Shown here: positions 1 through 10,342 of the stretch, in pieces | How the letters are laid out: each line of letters begins with the position of its first letter | Numbering within the stretch: position 1 is the first letter of the stretch | Assembly (NCBI RefSeq): GCF_043290135.1 | Contig: NW_027464601.1 | Location: 4,820,001 to 4,884,000 of the forward strand | Origin: Rhipicephalus microplus | Taxonomy: Eukaryota > Arthropoda > Arachnida > Ixodida > Ixodidae | Direction of reading: 5' to 3' | Length of the DNA stretch: 64,000 bases | Position numbers and translations under genes: made by a program | The notes under the pieces: generated by a model | Databases searched by the model: none | Told to the model about the DNA's origin: nothing | What the model saw: the letters and a program-made list of their open reading frames with translations, nothing else

Positions 1-2466
1 CACATGGCAGCCTTGCCCTCGAGGTATTTCCCAAGGGCTTTGATTTCAGGGTCGCCTCGCTGTCTTTTTGCAAAGTAATCTACACTTAAGGTTCCGTAGA
101 AGCAGTCACTGTCCTCGTTCTCCTGCGGCCGTGAGTCAACGGGGGCAGTGGACAGGCAGCCAGCGTTATAGTGCCTTCGCCCCAACTTGTAAACGATAGA
201 ATGCCGAATTCCTGAAGTCACAGGCTTCGCCATGCGATATAACCTGAAGGGTCCTTCAAGTCACCTAGCCAACAGAGGGCGTGGTGGTCGCTCACAATTT
301 TGAAATGTCTGCTGTAGAGGTAGGGGCGAAACATTGAGGTAGCCCAGATGATGGCAAGACACTGCTTTTTTGTTGTGGGATAGTTGACGTCCGCCTTAGA
401 TAGCGATCGGCTCGCATAACTGATGACCCTTTGAAGTCCGTCAATCTGGTTCACGGTGGATCCGAGCTCTACAGTGCTTGTGTCGGTGTGAATTTCCGTA
501 CCGGCATTTTCGTCAAAATGCGCAAGCATTGGTGGTGTCGACAGGCGTCGTTTTATTTCTTGAAATACTTCTTACAGCGTTTTTCACATTAACTGGATGT
601 CAGTAACTGTAACGTTAGTGCATGACTTGGTGATTTGGGCAAAATGTTTGAAGAAACGGCTGTAATTGGCGCACAGGCCCAGAAATCGACGCATGGTCTT
701 CTTGTCGGTAGATGGCGGGAATGAAGTGATGGCGTTTGTCTTCCGTGGGTCGCTGCGTATTCGTGACTTTATTATCACGTGTTCCAAGCTAAACAGTTTC
801 TTGTATGCAAAGCGGCACTTTTCTGGCTTCAGAGATAATGCGGATGTATTGATTGTTTCAAGTAAAGCATCAATGCGCCGGAGATGCGCGTCGAAGCTTG
901 AGGAAAACACGACTACATTTTCCAAGTATACGAGGCATGTATGCCGCTCCTATCCTGACCGCTCAGTGTCCATAACACGCTGGAATATCGCAGGCTCCAA
1001 GCAAATATTATAGGGCATGACCTTGAACTGAAGAAAGACATCTGGCGTAACGAAGGCAGCCTTTTCTAGGTCTCGCTAGTCGACTTCAATTTGCAGAAGT
1101 CCATCGAGAAAAAGTATTGGCGTTGTGGAGTCGATTAAGGGTGCCGTCTATTCAGAGGAGAGGGTAAACGTTCTCCTTCGTGGTCGTGTTGAGAGGCCTA
1201 TAATCAACGCGGGAGTGTAGTGCACCACACTTTTTCTTCACTAACATCACCGGTGACACCCACGGTCTCTTTGAAGGCTCGATAATCTGGTCGTGTAGGA
1301 TTTCGTGGACTTATTTTGTTCAGGGCCCCGCGTTCTCGCACCGAAACGCTATATAGGATCTGACGGAGTCTCCTAGCATTTTCTTCTGTGACAATGCAAT
1401 GTCTCGCGACAGGGGTCTGCCGAATGCTTGACGATGATATAATGCAGATCTGGTATTTAAGAGCACGTTTCTGAGCGGTTCTTGTTTATTCGTCGGAAGG
1501 CTTAAACTAAGTTCAAAAGCTGGTAGAAGGGTTTGAGTCGTAGTAGTAAATTAGTATAATTGGTGAGGTTCAGAGCGTTGCTGGCTTCCAGTAGTTATTC
1601 GACGTAGGCAACCATTGTGCCTTTGCTGACGTTCTTGTACTTATTGCTGAAATTCATGAACATCACTGGTGCTTTTGACTATGCGCAGCTTGGTGATTTT
1701 TCTTGCGACGCAAATATTCCGCTTGACCAACAGGTGCTCTTTACCTTCAACCACACATTTGAAGTCTTCTGGTTTCGTTGTGCCGAAGGAAATGATCACG
1801 CTTGAGCGAGGCGGAATGATGACTTGTACTTCCAGCACATTGAAGGCTTGGCTTTCTGAGGGCGAGCGTGGCGAAAGTGTTTTTTCAACAGATAGTGGTA
1901 TCAATTTCGGTCGGAGGTCATTGATTGCGCCACAAAGGCTTAAGAAGTTCATACCGAAAATGACTCTCTCCAGCGACGCAGTAGTACGACAAAGCTTAGG
2001 GGTAAATCTGGCTGTAAATAGCTACATGTGCAGATCGCTGCTGGCGTAACTAGATGACCTAGAGAAGTAAGGAATTTGTGGCCTTCCCAGGTGGTCCTAA
2101 CTTTCATCAACTTTGCGGCAAACCGCCTACTGATGAATAAATAAATATTCGGCTCCGGTGTCGATGAGAGCTGCGTCGCTGTGGTTGTCGATGACGACGT
2201 CCAGGCTGATAACTCATCTCTCGTTGCAGTTGGGTCGTGGCGTCGTATCATGGCTACAATGGTTTGTATCACTGCTTCGATATTGCATCATCAGGTCTTC
2301 TGCTGGCATTGGAGCATTGACGTCGGAGCTTCGTTCAGAGTGCGGCAGGTTCTTGAAGCTTTGTCGCGTCGTCAGTGACGGCGTCAGCGGAGGATGCTCG
2401 GTGGTTTGTCGCACAGCAATCACACCTCCATCAGTTGCTGCCCTAAGTTTTTCTAATACAGGCTAG
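1..2466 (-). pseudogene. Decayed Ty3/Gypsy gag-pol remnant (relative of element D)
   Basis: Reading from high to low coordinates, the remnant runs from the last codons of gag (about 2466), through the gag-pol junction and protease linker (2423-1640), into reverse transcriptase (925-584, with recognisable 'LEHVIIKS' and 'RRFLGLCANYSRFF' segments) and RNase H (529-218, 'EIHTDTS' and '[10 protein letters not shown]'). Order and wording match element D at 36.2-42.2 kb residue for residue over long stretches, so it is a diverged copy of that family. It is broken by many stops and frameshifts, continues past the left window edge towards integrase, and has no LTR in the window. It was a polyprotein for cytoplasmic particles and integration and is now non-functional. 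It keeps a CGA codon (in 'IAVRQTTEHPP') at the place where element D has TGA, which helps reconstruct the family reading frame. Confidence 0.85.
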
Positions 2467-3295
2467 GCGACGATCTCAGAAGGGCTAGTGGACTGCCGAG
2501 TGAGGTGTGTGTTACAACAAATGGAGTAGTCAAAACAGTATACGCAAAGAGCACTGGACATCCCGCATTTCATCATGATTTATTCAAGAACAAAGGTCCT
2601 GCTGTAGAAGATGTTTCCTTCACCATAATTCTGTGCACGCTTTATACGCGCGAGCTAGTTTTCCGTGTTTTGTGACGCCCAGCCCATGAAGCCCTACGTA
2701 TTAGAGCACTGCACGGGCCTGGACGTTCCACGAAGGCCCGACCCGGGCCCAGAACTTCTTTACCCACCCGCCCCAACACGCAACAGAGACTCAATGCGAG
2801 ATTTGGGCCTAGCCAATATCCGAGAAAAAAATTCGCCCACCCGGCCCTGCCCGGCTTGACAGCAAATCGGGCCCGACATAGGTTTGAGCTAGAAAAGGTG
2901 GTTCATGAACGCGGAATGGACAACACCATGTTTTAAGTGGCAAGTACGTACTCTTTGGTGACACATGCTTAGCTAACAAATATGCTTTAACATACTGACT
3001 GTTTTTATGTAGGGTGCATATAGGCCTCACGGTTAAAACAGCTGAGCTGATACACTGAATGCCAACGAAGATACACAAACACACAAAGGTATAAGCTGAT
3101 ATGATAGATAATGGAAGCCGATAAAGTCAGGCATATCATGAAGGGTGTCGAAGACGATGCATTGCACATGCTTGTGGTGAAAACATCTGAGATTGTACGT
3201 GATTCAGCACTCTTAGAGCTATGACGAATTGCAAAATCAGTGCATAAATACGTGACGTCATAGTTACTACACGATTTATAGACTACCCTCGTCTC
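2467..3295. other. No gene seen; contains a GC-rich repeat
   Basis: Apart from the GC-rich block listed separately I see no coding signal, LTR or tandem repeat here. The short ORFs have no family resemblance and no splice context. Confidence 0.5.
2700..2890. repeat. GC-rich GCCCGACCCGG-type interspersed repeat
   Basis: A locally GC-rich stretch inside AT-richer DNA made of imperfect runs of the form gcccgacccgggcccag and cccacccggccctgcccgg. Similar 'ARPGPARP'-type repeats are scattered through arthropod genomes. I cannot define element ends or a target-site duplication. The 64-codon ORF over it is compositional. Confidence 0.4.
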
Positions 3296-4215
3296 TGCGA
3301 TAAACCATTGCGGATCAAATATCTGAACCTCTTCCGCCTATCCACCAGCCACTGCGTCTATCAGCGTTGTTGACCTACGCCGACGTCTCGAGGCCTTCAC
3401 ATGCACTTCCATGTAGCATTGCCTTTCCTCGATTCCCAAATACTTTCTATTCAACACAGGTGCCGCCAGCCCCGCAAGTACCACTTTATCGCCATCCGGC
3501 CACTCTTCCCAATGGTTTTGATTGATATGTGGGGTTTAACGTCCCAAAACTACCATGTGATTATGAGAGACACCGTAGTAAAGGGCTCTGGAATTTTCGA
3601 CCACCTGGGGTTCCTTAACGTGCACCCAAATCTGAGCACATGGGCCTACAACACTTCCGCCTTTATCCGAAATGCAGCCGCCGCAGCTGAGATTTGATCC
3701 CGCGACCTGAGGGTCAAGAGCCGAGTACCTTAGCCACTAGACTACCGCGGTGGGGCCCTTCCCAACGGTCGTTGGCGCACACTATACAACCGACCAATAT
3801 GAGACTGTTGAGGTCTACCTTGGCATGTCCAGCGTTTCAGCCGCCGCAGCATTCCTCGTCCAACTACCCTTAGCGCCGACGACCATGCACAACCGGAACA
3901 GCCGATGCCCTCCCACCTTCCTTGAAACAACTCGTCGTCGAACCGCCGCACGTCCAACTGACCTCAATTACTATACCGGCACCGGCACTCACTATCAGCA
4001 ATGGTTCATCGTTCCTCACCCGTCTAAACGGGAAACTGACCATCATAGTTCCAGTGATAAAACAGGTGTTGCCGTGTCCACCTTAGTCGATACTGGAGCT
4101 GATGTGTCTGCGTTGAGCGAAGCAATGGACGATGGGCTTCTTCACTCCCTCAACTGCATAACTGAAGGTCGCAAGTTGTTATTCGTGATTCCTCGCCATC
4201 TACGTGCTAATAGGT
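3296..4215 (+). pseudogene. Gypsy gag-protease fragment fused to integrase leader, split by a SINE
   Basis: Before the SINE the reading resembles a Gypsy gag C-terminal region ('SALLTYADVSR', compare 'APLTYAQVVRS' in element B). After the SINE a single frame continues with a basic, Ser/Pro/Arg-rich gag tail ('HNRNSRCPPTFLETTRRR'), the aspartic-protease signature 'VSTLVDTGADVSAL' (about 4080-4125), and then, only about 15 residues later, 'EGRKLLFVIPRHLR' (about 4165-4210). That last motif corresponds to '[14 protein letters not shown]', which in element B lies just upstream of the integrase zinc domain. All of reverse transcriptase and RNase H is therefore missing, an internal deletion of roughly 2 kb. 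Related to element B; non-functional. Confidence 0.7.
3517..3757 (-). mobile_element. tRNA-derived SINE (Ruka-like), near full length
   Basis: On the minus strand the copy begins with a tRNA-like head containing an A-box-like TAGTCTAGTGG and a B-box-like GGTCGCGGGATCAAATC. The conserved body follows (on the plus strand: gggtttaacgtcccaaaac, then accacctggggttcc). It ends in a TGAT-type tail. A 12-bp target-site duplication with one mismatch flanks it: CTTCCCAATGGT at 3505-3516 and CTTCCCAACGGT at 3758-3769. It interrupts the Gypsy gag fragment. The head shows RNA polymerase III ancestry; mobilisation would depend on a LINE. The family name is from memory and unverified. Confidence 0.85.
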
Positions 4216-5549
4216 GTTTCGGATTTGCCACTGTGGAATCGGAATAAATCTGAATCGTTCCACAAGTTTGCGACCTCAAAACAGAATAAGAAGGGAATGG
4301 CTACAAAGCTTGGAGGAATTGATTGGGGATGGAATCAAGTACAGTATTCACGAAATAGAATGAGATTAGCATTACGCCTTCTTTTGGAAATAGAGCACAC
4401 TTTCACCGTCGTGCCCTGTGCTCAACTTTATACATTAGTGAAACCCTTCAATTTAACATTACAGCAGTATTTTAAGAGGGTTTGCCTGATTATGAGCATG
4501 GTACATTTATGAGCAACGCATATATACTATAAATATTGTTTTTTATAATCTGTTTTGCTCCGAAGTTTTTCTCTATTCCCGCAACCATGTCTCTATGGCA
4601 TGTTATCTGTCATGCGGAACTTGGTAGCACTTCAGCTGCTTGCTGTCTCCTCATTCTTCACTTTCGTTTTGCTTCTGCCGCCGTCGGAGACATGGACGTA
4701 TACTCGAAAAAGTGCTTCTAAATGTTTTGATGCGTATTGACACCAGTGTGATGCTTTTATTTACTACAAGCTTTTGTATACCAGTTTGAACGCAGTCTCT
4801 CCCCACATATTAACCCCCCCCCCCATTTTCGCAATATGGTCCCCGTGCGTACACAAACAAAAGTGCCGTCGCCTGAAACTATTCGCGAAGGTCTGTAGGT
4901 CAGCGCAGCACACATTCGTACACGATGAACTGTGTTTGCGATGAACTGCTGTACAAGATTAACCGTGCAAAGATAGGTGGAATAAACGTTAGAAAGCATT
5001 AGTTCGGGTAGCCATCCAAAGCAGGCTACGCCATGTAACCAAGGCGGCACCTCCCCGAATCCCTACGTGACGATTCGTTAAGTAATAATTTTAGCATCGG
5101 CGCATTCAGCATAAACAATAATAAAACTTCAATAGTTTAAACATGCACTAATGAAGAAATGCCTGCTGTTACTAAATATTGACTGCTTACTTATCACAAA
5201 AAGCACTTACGTTCTAGTAGGTGAAGGTAGTAAAATGCTGTTTAGTAAAACTTGCTAGTTTGCAAAATGGTTGGTGAATAGTGCGGGCTTGAATAGTTAT
5301 TAGATTACTGAATTTTCAAGCAACGGGCTTTTATACGTGCATGTACATTGCTATATGATGTTAATTAGGTTACAGAAGCATATAGGACAATAAACGAAGT
5401 GCGATCGTCTACGAAGAATAATTGATGACCACTAATTACTTTGTGTAATTTCCATGCCAAATGCGCATCACAGCAGCATAAATAGAGCATGAACGAATCA
5501 CAGACGAGGAATTACACGCAAACTCGCACATAGAATAATAAGACTAAGC
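4216..5549. other. Mostly anonymous sequence
   Basis: Apart from the short signal-peptide-like ORF at 4600-4740 I see nothing supportable: no transposon domain, no LTR, no tandem array. A run of about 12 C occurs near 4815. Confidence 0.5.
4600..4740 (+). CDS. Short ORF resembling a secretory signal peptide (tentative)
   Basis: A 46-residue ORF starts MLSVMRNLVALQLLAV, has a continuous hydrophobic core through 'SSFFTFVLLL', and then a short hydrophilic stretch with one Cys before the stop. The n-region/h-region layout is that of a signal peptide, as in the first exon of many secreted arthropod proteins. An AT-rich TATA-like stretch (atatatactataaata) lies about 75 bases upstream. I see no convincing splice donor before the stop and no downstream exon. 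It could equally be chance or the relic of a first exon. Function unknown. Confidence 0.2.
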   Translation: MLSVMRNLVALQLLAVSSFFTFVLLLPPSETWTYTRKSASKCFDAY

Positions 5550-5563
5550 CGGTATTGTATACT

Positions 5564-5690
5564 TGATATGTACGGTTTAACGTCCCAAAGCCACCATATG
5601 ATTATGAGAGACGCCGTAGTGGAGGGCTCCGGAAATTTCGACCACCTGGGGTTCTTTAACGTGCACCCAAATCTGAGCACACGGGCGTAG
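5564..5690 (-). mobile_element. tRNA-derived SINE, 5'-truncated copy
   Basis: Carries the body motifs (ggtttaacgtcccaaa, ccaccatatgattatgag, acctggggttctttaac) of the SINE at 3517-3757 but lacks the tRNA-like head. It is flanked by a perfect 14-bp target-site duplication, CGGTATTGTATACT, at 5550-5563 and 5691-5704. The intact duplication shows that truncation happened during target-primed reverse transcription. Confidence 0.88.
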
Positions 5691-5704
5691 CGGTATTGTA
5701 TACT

Positions 5705-6538
5705 GTACCAGCCGTTCGAAGGACATTTATACGCGTACTTTAGAATAGCCCTCTACGTGGTTAGCATCCATTGAATTTAGAAAATATTTGGACGTTTCGT
5801 ACACATCATCTTCCTTTCTGTACATCATTGTCATCATTTAGCACGAAATTTTTATTACCGAGGGACTGACAAAATTTAATTGGTCTATCTTTTTGTTTGA
5901 GTGCCCCAATTACTGCAAGACAGTCGGTGGTACTTGAGAGAGATCTGGCAACGTATGTGACTTGGTAGTTACCTGAAAAAGTCAAGAAAGCATTTGCAAT
6001 TAGCAACTGCAAAAGTTTCAAGCTTTACTTGATGCAGGCTATAGTAAATAGATGCCGCGAAGGTAGTAAAATACGCTCGAAACAAGTAAATGCAAGCTTG
6101 GTCAACTTTTTACAAAGATTTTGAAGATTTTGTTGACCACGCAAATACCATTGCTAGCGGGAGAAGAGTCCCCCTGGTAACTTGTAGTGTGGTTGTACTG
6201 CACAAGATAAGTCACCAAGCTGATTTTCCACGACCGTGGTCACGTTTCTTAGCGTGGTTGTGCAATTGCTGTGCTTCTGATGAAATTCTCTTTACGTCAT
6301 TACAATCATTCTTTGCTCAATAAATCAAAAACGATATGCCTTTTCTATATTGAAGAAATCATTGCATGAATGGAATTCACCTGTCTGGCAATTCTCGTAG
6401 TGGGAATGCGGAAAGTTCTTTTGGATTCCGAGGATTGGAAATGAATGGAAGTAATTCCACGGCACGGAATTAGAAATGAATGGAGACGCCTAAATCGCTA
6501 CAGTGTTGCTATATCTGCGCCTTCTTTTATGCAAACCC
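5705..6538. other. No gene seen; GGAAT-rich patch at 6363-6490
   Basis: No domain or splice-supported ORF recognised. From about 6363 to 6490 the sequence is enriched in GGAATT and AATGAATGG motifs, a degenerate GGAAT-type low-complexity patch. No clean repeat unit could be defined. Confidence 0.4.
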
Positions 6539-6551
6539 GCAATGCGACCAT

Positions 6552-6580
6552 TGTTTGATTTGTGGGGTTTAACGTCCCAA
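6552..6580 (-). mobile_element. Minimal 29-bp SINE insertion with target-site duplication
   Basis: Only the last part of the SINE is present (tgatttgtggggtttaacg followed by tcccaa). It is bracketed by a perfect 13-bp duplication, GCAATGCGACCAT, at 6539-6551 and 6581-6593. This is an extremely 5'-truncated but bona fide insertion. Confidence 0.85.
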
Positions 6581-6904
6581 GCAATGCGACCATGCTGGTG
6601 TAATAAAGAAATATGCGCGCTTCCATCTCCGCTACTACGCTTTCATCTGCACTACTGCAGTTCGCCAGTGCGTGCGTTGATAGTCCTAGTTTCAACGCCA
6701 AAAAAGTTCACTATGTCCAATCACTGAATCATTCGAGCCATTTCCCTGTCCCTCCCCTCCTTTTTATTTTCTTGGCATTGACTAATATGGCCCCCTTCTG
6801 TGCACACTTGAGATAAATCACTGGGTAATTGTCACTTTGAGCACGGGGCACAGTGTGCTGAGGCTACTACGCTGCCAGAGAACTCGGCTTATTCATAATT
6901 CACC

Positions 6905-7540
6905 AACTTGTTCTTCACCACAGTGCGCCTCGCGAGCAACTCAGCGACCGTGGATGCACGTTAGCCATCCTGCGTGAACGCAGCGTTGTGCATCGAACGA
7001 CCAGCGCGTACCATCCCCAAACCAACACCATGACCGAGTGTTTTAACAGCACTCTAGGTAACATGCTGTCCTTGTATGTCTTTGCTGACCACGCCAACTG
7101 AGACCGCATACTACCGTTTGTTACGTATGCTTAAAATAGCGGCATTCAGTCTAAGACAGCATTTTCTCCCTTCGTTCTTTACGGCCGCGAACCCCCTCGC
7201 CTTTATGAATATCATTTTGTTGTATCGCCCGGACACTTCAGAGTCTGAAACTCTATCTGAAGTCACCACCTATCCGGAAGCATGCAGGCAGCACGCATGT
7301 TCGTTAAGTACACAAGACGAAGCACACGAAAAGCAGTGCCATGACGCAAACATGCATTCCCAGTGATATTCGCCGGGAACATTGGTATGCCATCGTGTTG
7401 GCTCATGAGCTCCTGTCCTTTCTTCGAAGCTACTGCTCGAGTAGGAAGTCCCCTCCCTTTTCCCGCGTCAATCATACCCGGTGAACTATTATGTCGAGCC
7501 AATTGAGCCATCCACGCACCGAGGCCGTCATGCAGTGTTT
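6905..7540 (+). pseudogene. Gypsy integrase fragment, decayed
   Basis: In shifting plus-strand frames the sequence reads as the second half of a Gypsy integrase. It includes a catalytic-core Asp region near 6940, 'TSAYHPQTNTMTECFNSTLG' near 7000-7055 (the Glu of the D-D-35-E triad lies here), 'NMLSLYVFADHANW', then 'ILLYRPDTSESETLSE' (7215-7260) and '[10 protein letters not shown]' (7481-7515). All match the element B integrase in order. At least three frameshifts or stops are present. The fragment runs into the (TG)n array and its C-terminal 'RLKPY' end is absent. No LTR is attached. Confidence 0.75.
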
Positions 7541-7554
7541 TCTGCAGTATATAT

Positions 7555-7620
7555 ATATACGTGTGTGTGTGTGTGTGTGCGCGTGTGTGTGTGTGTGTGT
7601 GTGCGCGTGTGTGTGCGTGC

Positions 7621-7670
<50 letters not shown>

Positions 7671-7672
7671 AA
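7555..7672. repeat. (TG)n microsatellite
   Basis: About 118 bases of alternating TG with scattered CG interruptions (gtgcgtgcgtgcg). ORFs of repeated Cys-Val or His-Thr across it are artefacts. Confidence 0.97.
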
Positions 7673-8289
7673 TAGCGCTATCATGTATGAAAGACGTGGG
7701 CTGGCTCATAGGCCATGTTTATTCTATTCTCTATTCTTCTTCCTCATCTTCTACCATCAGTGACTGCCTGTCCACGTCACAGGATTTCCCTTCCCCCCGA
7801 AAAAATGCGTGAGCTACAAACTATGAAGCATGAACAAGTAGTGTCTCATCATAGGAAAAAATTGTCACAAACTCGTGTAGTCCCGTGTAACACGACAGTT
7901 CCATGCACTTGCACAAAACGTTCACAGGAACGGCAGTCCAGTGACATCTAGAAGACCTCAGGTGGGCGAGGTTGGCTGTTGCGTTCTGGAGAGCATAACC
8001 ATGCATTTGATGTGGAAAACGATGATGACACAGCCTGGACAGTAGCGAAAAATGAACAAGGTTGGGAGTCACCGTAGCGTTGGAAGGTTGGATGTCTTAC
8101 GCGTTGGATTCTCAGTCGTGGCTGCGACAGATGCATTGTATCTAGAATGCGTGTTTTTTGAGAGATGGTGACGTCTAGATGCCTGTGTGCTGGCGGCGTG
8201 CAGGAAGTGCTTCCGCGTCTTTTCTGGGCGTTTTCCGTGGTGTTGTCGTCTGTGTAACCACAGGCGTAGAGAGCGTCTGTGGCGATGTT
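7673..8289. other. No gene recognised
   Basis: Short overlapping ORFs on both strands have no recognisable family. A segment at about 7725-7775 (ttctaccatcagtgactgcc) recurs with few changes at about 10048-10095, so this is repetitive DNA of unknown type. Confidence 0.4.
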
Positions 8290-9391
8290 CCTTCATCCGG
8301 AACGTCCTACTTCTTGAAATGGCCCAAGGATCAAAGTCCTTAATTTTTTAACTTGTTCAAGTTGCGAGTGTGCTTCCGTTGAAGTTTTTTCTCGTCGTCG
8401 TATTTTCTTGGTTTGGTGATGGCTCTGAAAAAATTGCGGGTGGTCGTCGTCGTTGAATAAGGAGACGCGTTCTATATTCCCAGCAATAATTACGAGTGGG
8501 ATGCAAGCATAATTTGTGTCAAGGAAAGCAGTAGATACATTTTTGTTTTTATCGGTTACCTTTGCATACAATAGTGACACCGTACTGTTTCGACTTTAGG
8601 TTGGTCAGGTTTCTGAGGATGACATCGCCGCAAACATGGCTTGACGTGGTTCCGATTTCATATGTTTGTTTCTTTGCGGGAGAATTGGGCCAAGCGTTCC
8701 TGAAGTACAACCGCTTTCGGAATGGCTGTGGCTTGACAAGTTATTTGGCCGATATTTCAGGTGGTCTGTTGCGTATCTGGCGATATCTTGAGGGGTGCGA
8801 TGAGAGTGACGCGCAGAAGACGAGCTACTTGGCAGAAAACCAGGTGGTGGCTCACGTAAGCAGGATGAAGAGTCAAGTACATTGGGTGCTTGAATATTGT
8901 CTTGATTTTTGTATTGTATGGAAGATGTTGGCGTTGGCAATATTTCTGCAGATGGGAAACCAGGCGGAAGGTTGGGCATTGTATAAAAACGGCTGGGATG
9001 TATTTCTATGAGCAGATGACTGACTTCCCCTGATGGGAATTGTAAACTTCTGCTTTCTGCTCGAATGCGTGAAGGCTGGTATGACTGCGATTACTAAATT
9101 TGAATGCATCGATATGGCTTGTTTAATCGAATGTTCATTATTGTTTCAAAACCAGATGACCATTTCTTCTTTTATCTTTTGTCAAGACTCGTCGTTCTCG
9201 AATATGTGGGTAATGTAAAATTTAAATGCTTCACCAGTGACGTAGTCGCTGAAGATCGTAACCATCTCTTGTTCCGACCAAGATGCAGCGGTAGCGTGGA
9301 GCTCGAACAGGTCGAACCAGCCTTGTACGGGTCCATCGTCTACTGCTCCGGCGTACTTGGACTTGGGAAGGTCAGTAGATGCTTCTGACAC
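8290..9391 (-). pseudogene. LTR-retrotransposon gag-like relic
   Basis: On the minus strand 9391-9182 encodes a capsid-like N-terminal segment ('GPVQGWFDLFELHATAAS', then 'EAFKFYI'), comparable to the 'WLxxYExxA' region of Gypsy gags. From 8979 to 8605 a Pro/Ser/His-rich stretch follows, as in gag C-termini. From 8580 comes 'STAFLDTNYACIPLVI', possibly an eroded DTGA protease motif. Frames change at least twice and no zinc knuckle survives. It does not closely match A, B, C, D or G, so it represents another family. The protease reading is weak. Confidence 0.5.
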
Positions 9392-9599
9392 GATGCTGGT
9401 TGATGCGTAATGCTAGGCGCTTTTACGTAGTCCATGTATGCTCAAGGTGTCATGCGGTGAACTGCGTAGTTGATAAACAACTGATGAAGGGGCTGCAAGG
9501 TCTTCTTTCTGTCGACTCGTGGGACGTTATGATGAATGGAAGACGTGGGCGGGCTTATACGCAATGATGCTGATGACCTCTGATGAATGGCGCTCACCC

Positions 9600-10050
9600 A
9601 CAGAGGGGGATTGGCCAAGAACCGGGCGGCTGGATACTTAAATGAGACTAAAATGAAAATGAAGCCAATATGAAAAAGTAGTTAAAAGTAATACTACCAA
9701 AAAAGAAAAATGTTTGCTGAGCAAGCGGTCAAACAATCTCTTGTTTTTGATAGACATAGCTACGAATTATAAACTAAAGATCTGAAAAGGTTAGGATTCA
9801 CTAGCACAGTACTCTTTTAGTTGCGTTGATGTAATCAAACACAGTGGAGCATATATCTCTGTGGCAGTAACCAAATGAAGTTCCGCCAAGTGATAAAATT
9901 ACTGGTAGATTTACTTGTATTCCTAGCTTTTGTAATGAGGCTACTAAAATTCTTTATCTCTGATAAGAATAACGATGACAGAATAAAAAGACATGTTCAA
10001 TTGTTTCAATTTCGTTGCACCAAATGCATATGCAATGATTATTTCATTCT
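9600..10050 (-). pseudogene. 3' terminal fragment of a non-LTR retrotransposon (LINE)
   Basis: On the minus strand a Cys/His motif 'CIWCNEIETIEHVFLFC' is encoded at about 10040-9985. It is the CCHC zinc knuckle near the C-terminus of many LINE ORF2 proteins (I/R1-like). After a frameshift the next frame continues 'ILVASLQKLGIQVNLPVILS' and 'GGTSFGYCHRDI', ending at a stop at 9801-9803. The shift lies directly after the zinc motif. The 3' UTR would occupy about 9600-9800. No endonuclease or reverse transcriptase domain remains, so this is a short 5'-truncated copy. Confidence 0.65.
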
Positions 10051-10103
10051 ATCTTCTTCTTCCCCTCATTCTCTACCATCAGTCACTGCCCTGCCTTCCT
10101 ATG

Positions 10104-10104
<1 letters not shown>

Positions 10105-10173
<69 letters not shown>
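10105..10173. repeat. (TA)n microsatellite, left flank of element A
   Basis: About 69 bases of uninterrupted TA directly abutting the 3' LTR of element A. It is the first of the (TA)n blocks that separate the elements between 10.1 and 35.5 kb. Confidence 0.95.
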
Positions 10174-10175
<2 letters not shown>

Positions 10176-10295
10176 CCATGAGTGAGACAGAGAACAAGAG
10201 ACAACACCCGATCCTGGGCCAGCTGGTCTTATTCTGCCTCTTCTTCCTCGCTTTCCAGCCCATGGCCCAAAGCTGCCGCGCCGCTCTTCGTTACA
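10174..10295 (-). repeat. Element A 3' LTR
   Basis: 122 bp; on the minus strand it starts TGTAACG and ends in CA. Same length as the copy at 14484-14605. The sequence just before it on the minus strand is only weakly purine-rich (gtggccgaa). Confidence 0.85.
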
Positions 10296-10342
10296 TTCGG
10301 CCACACTGCGGACCCGACAAAGAAAAAAAAAGAAATTACAGT

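Noticed and set aside
3401..3697. 98-codon plus-strand ORF as a gene
   Set aside because: Its second half is SINE; its first half is Gypsy gag residue.
7263..7812. Several ORFs of 60-148 codons rich in His-Thr or Cys-Val on both strands
   Set aside because: They are translations of the (TG)n microsatellite and its edges.
7725..10100. Shared segment at 7725-7775 and 10048-10095 as LTRs of one element
   Set aside because: The similarity is only about 50 bases, the ends lack TG...CA, and the intervening sequence is two unrelated relics.
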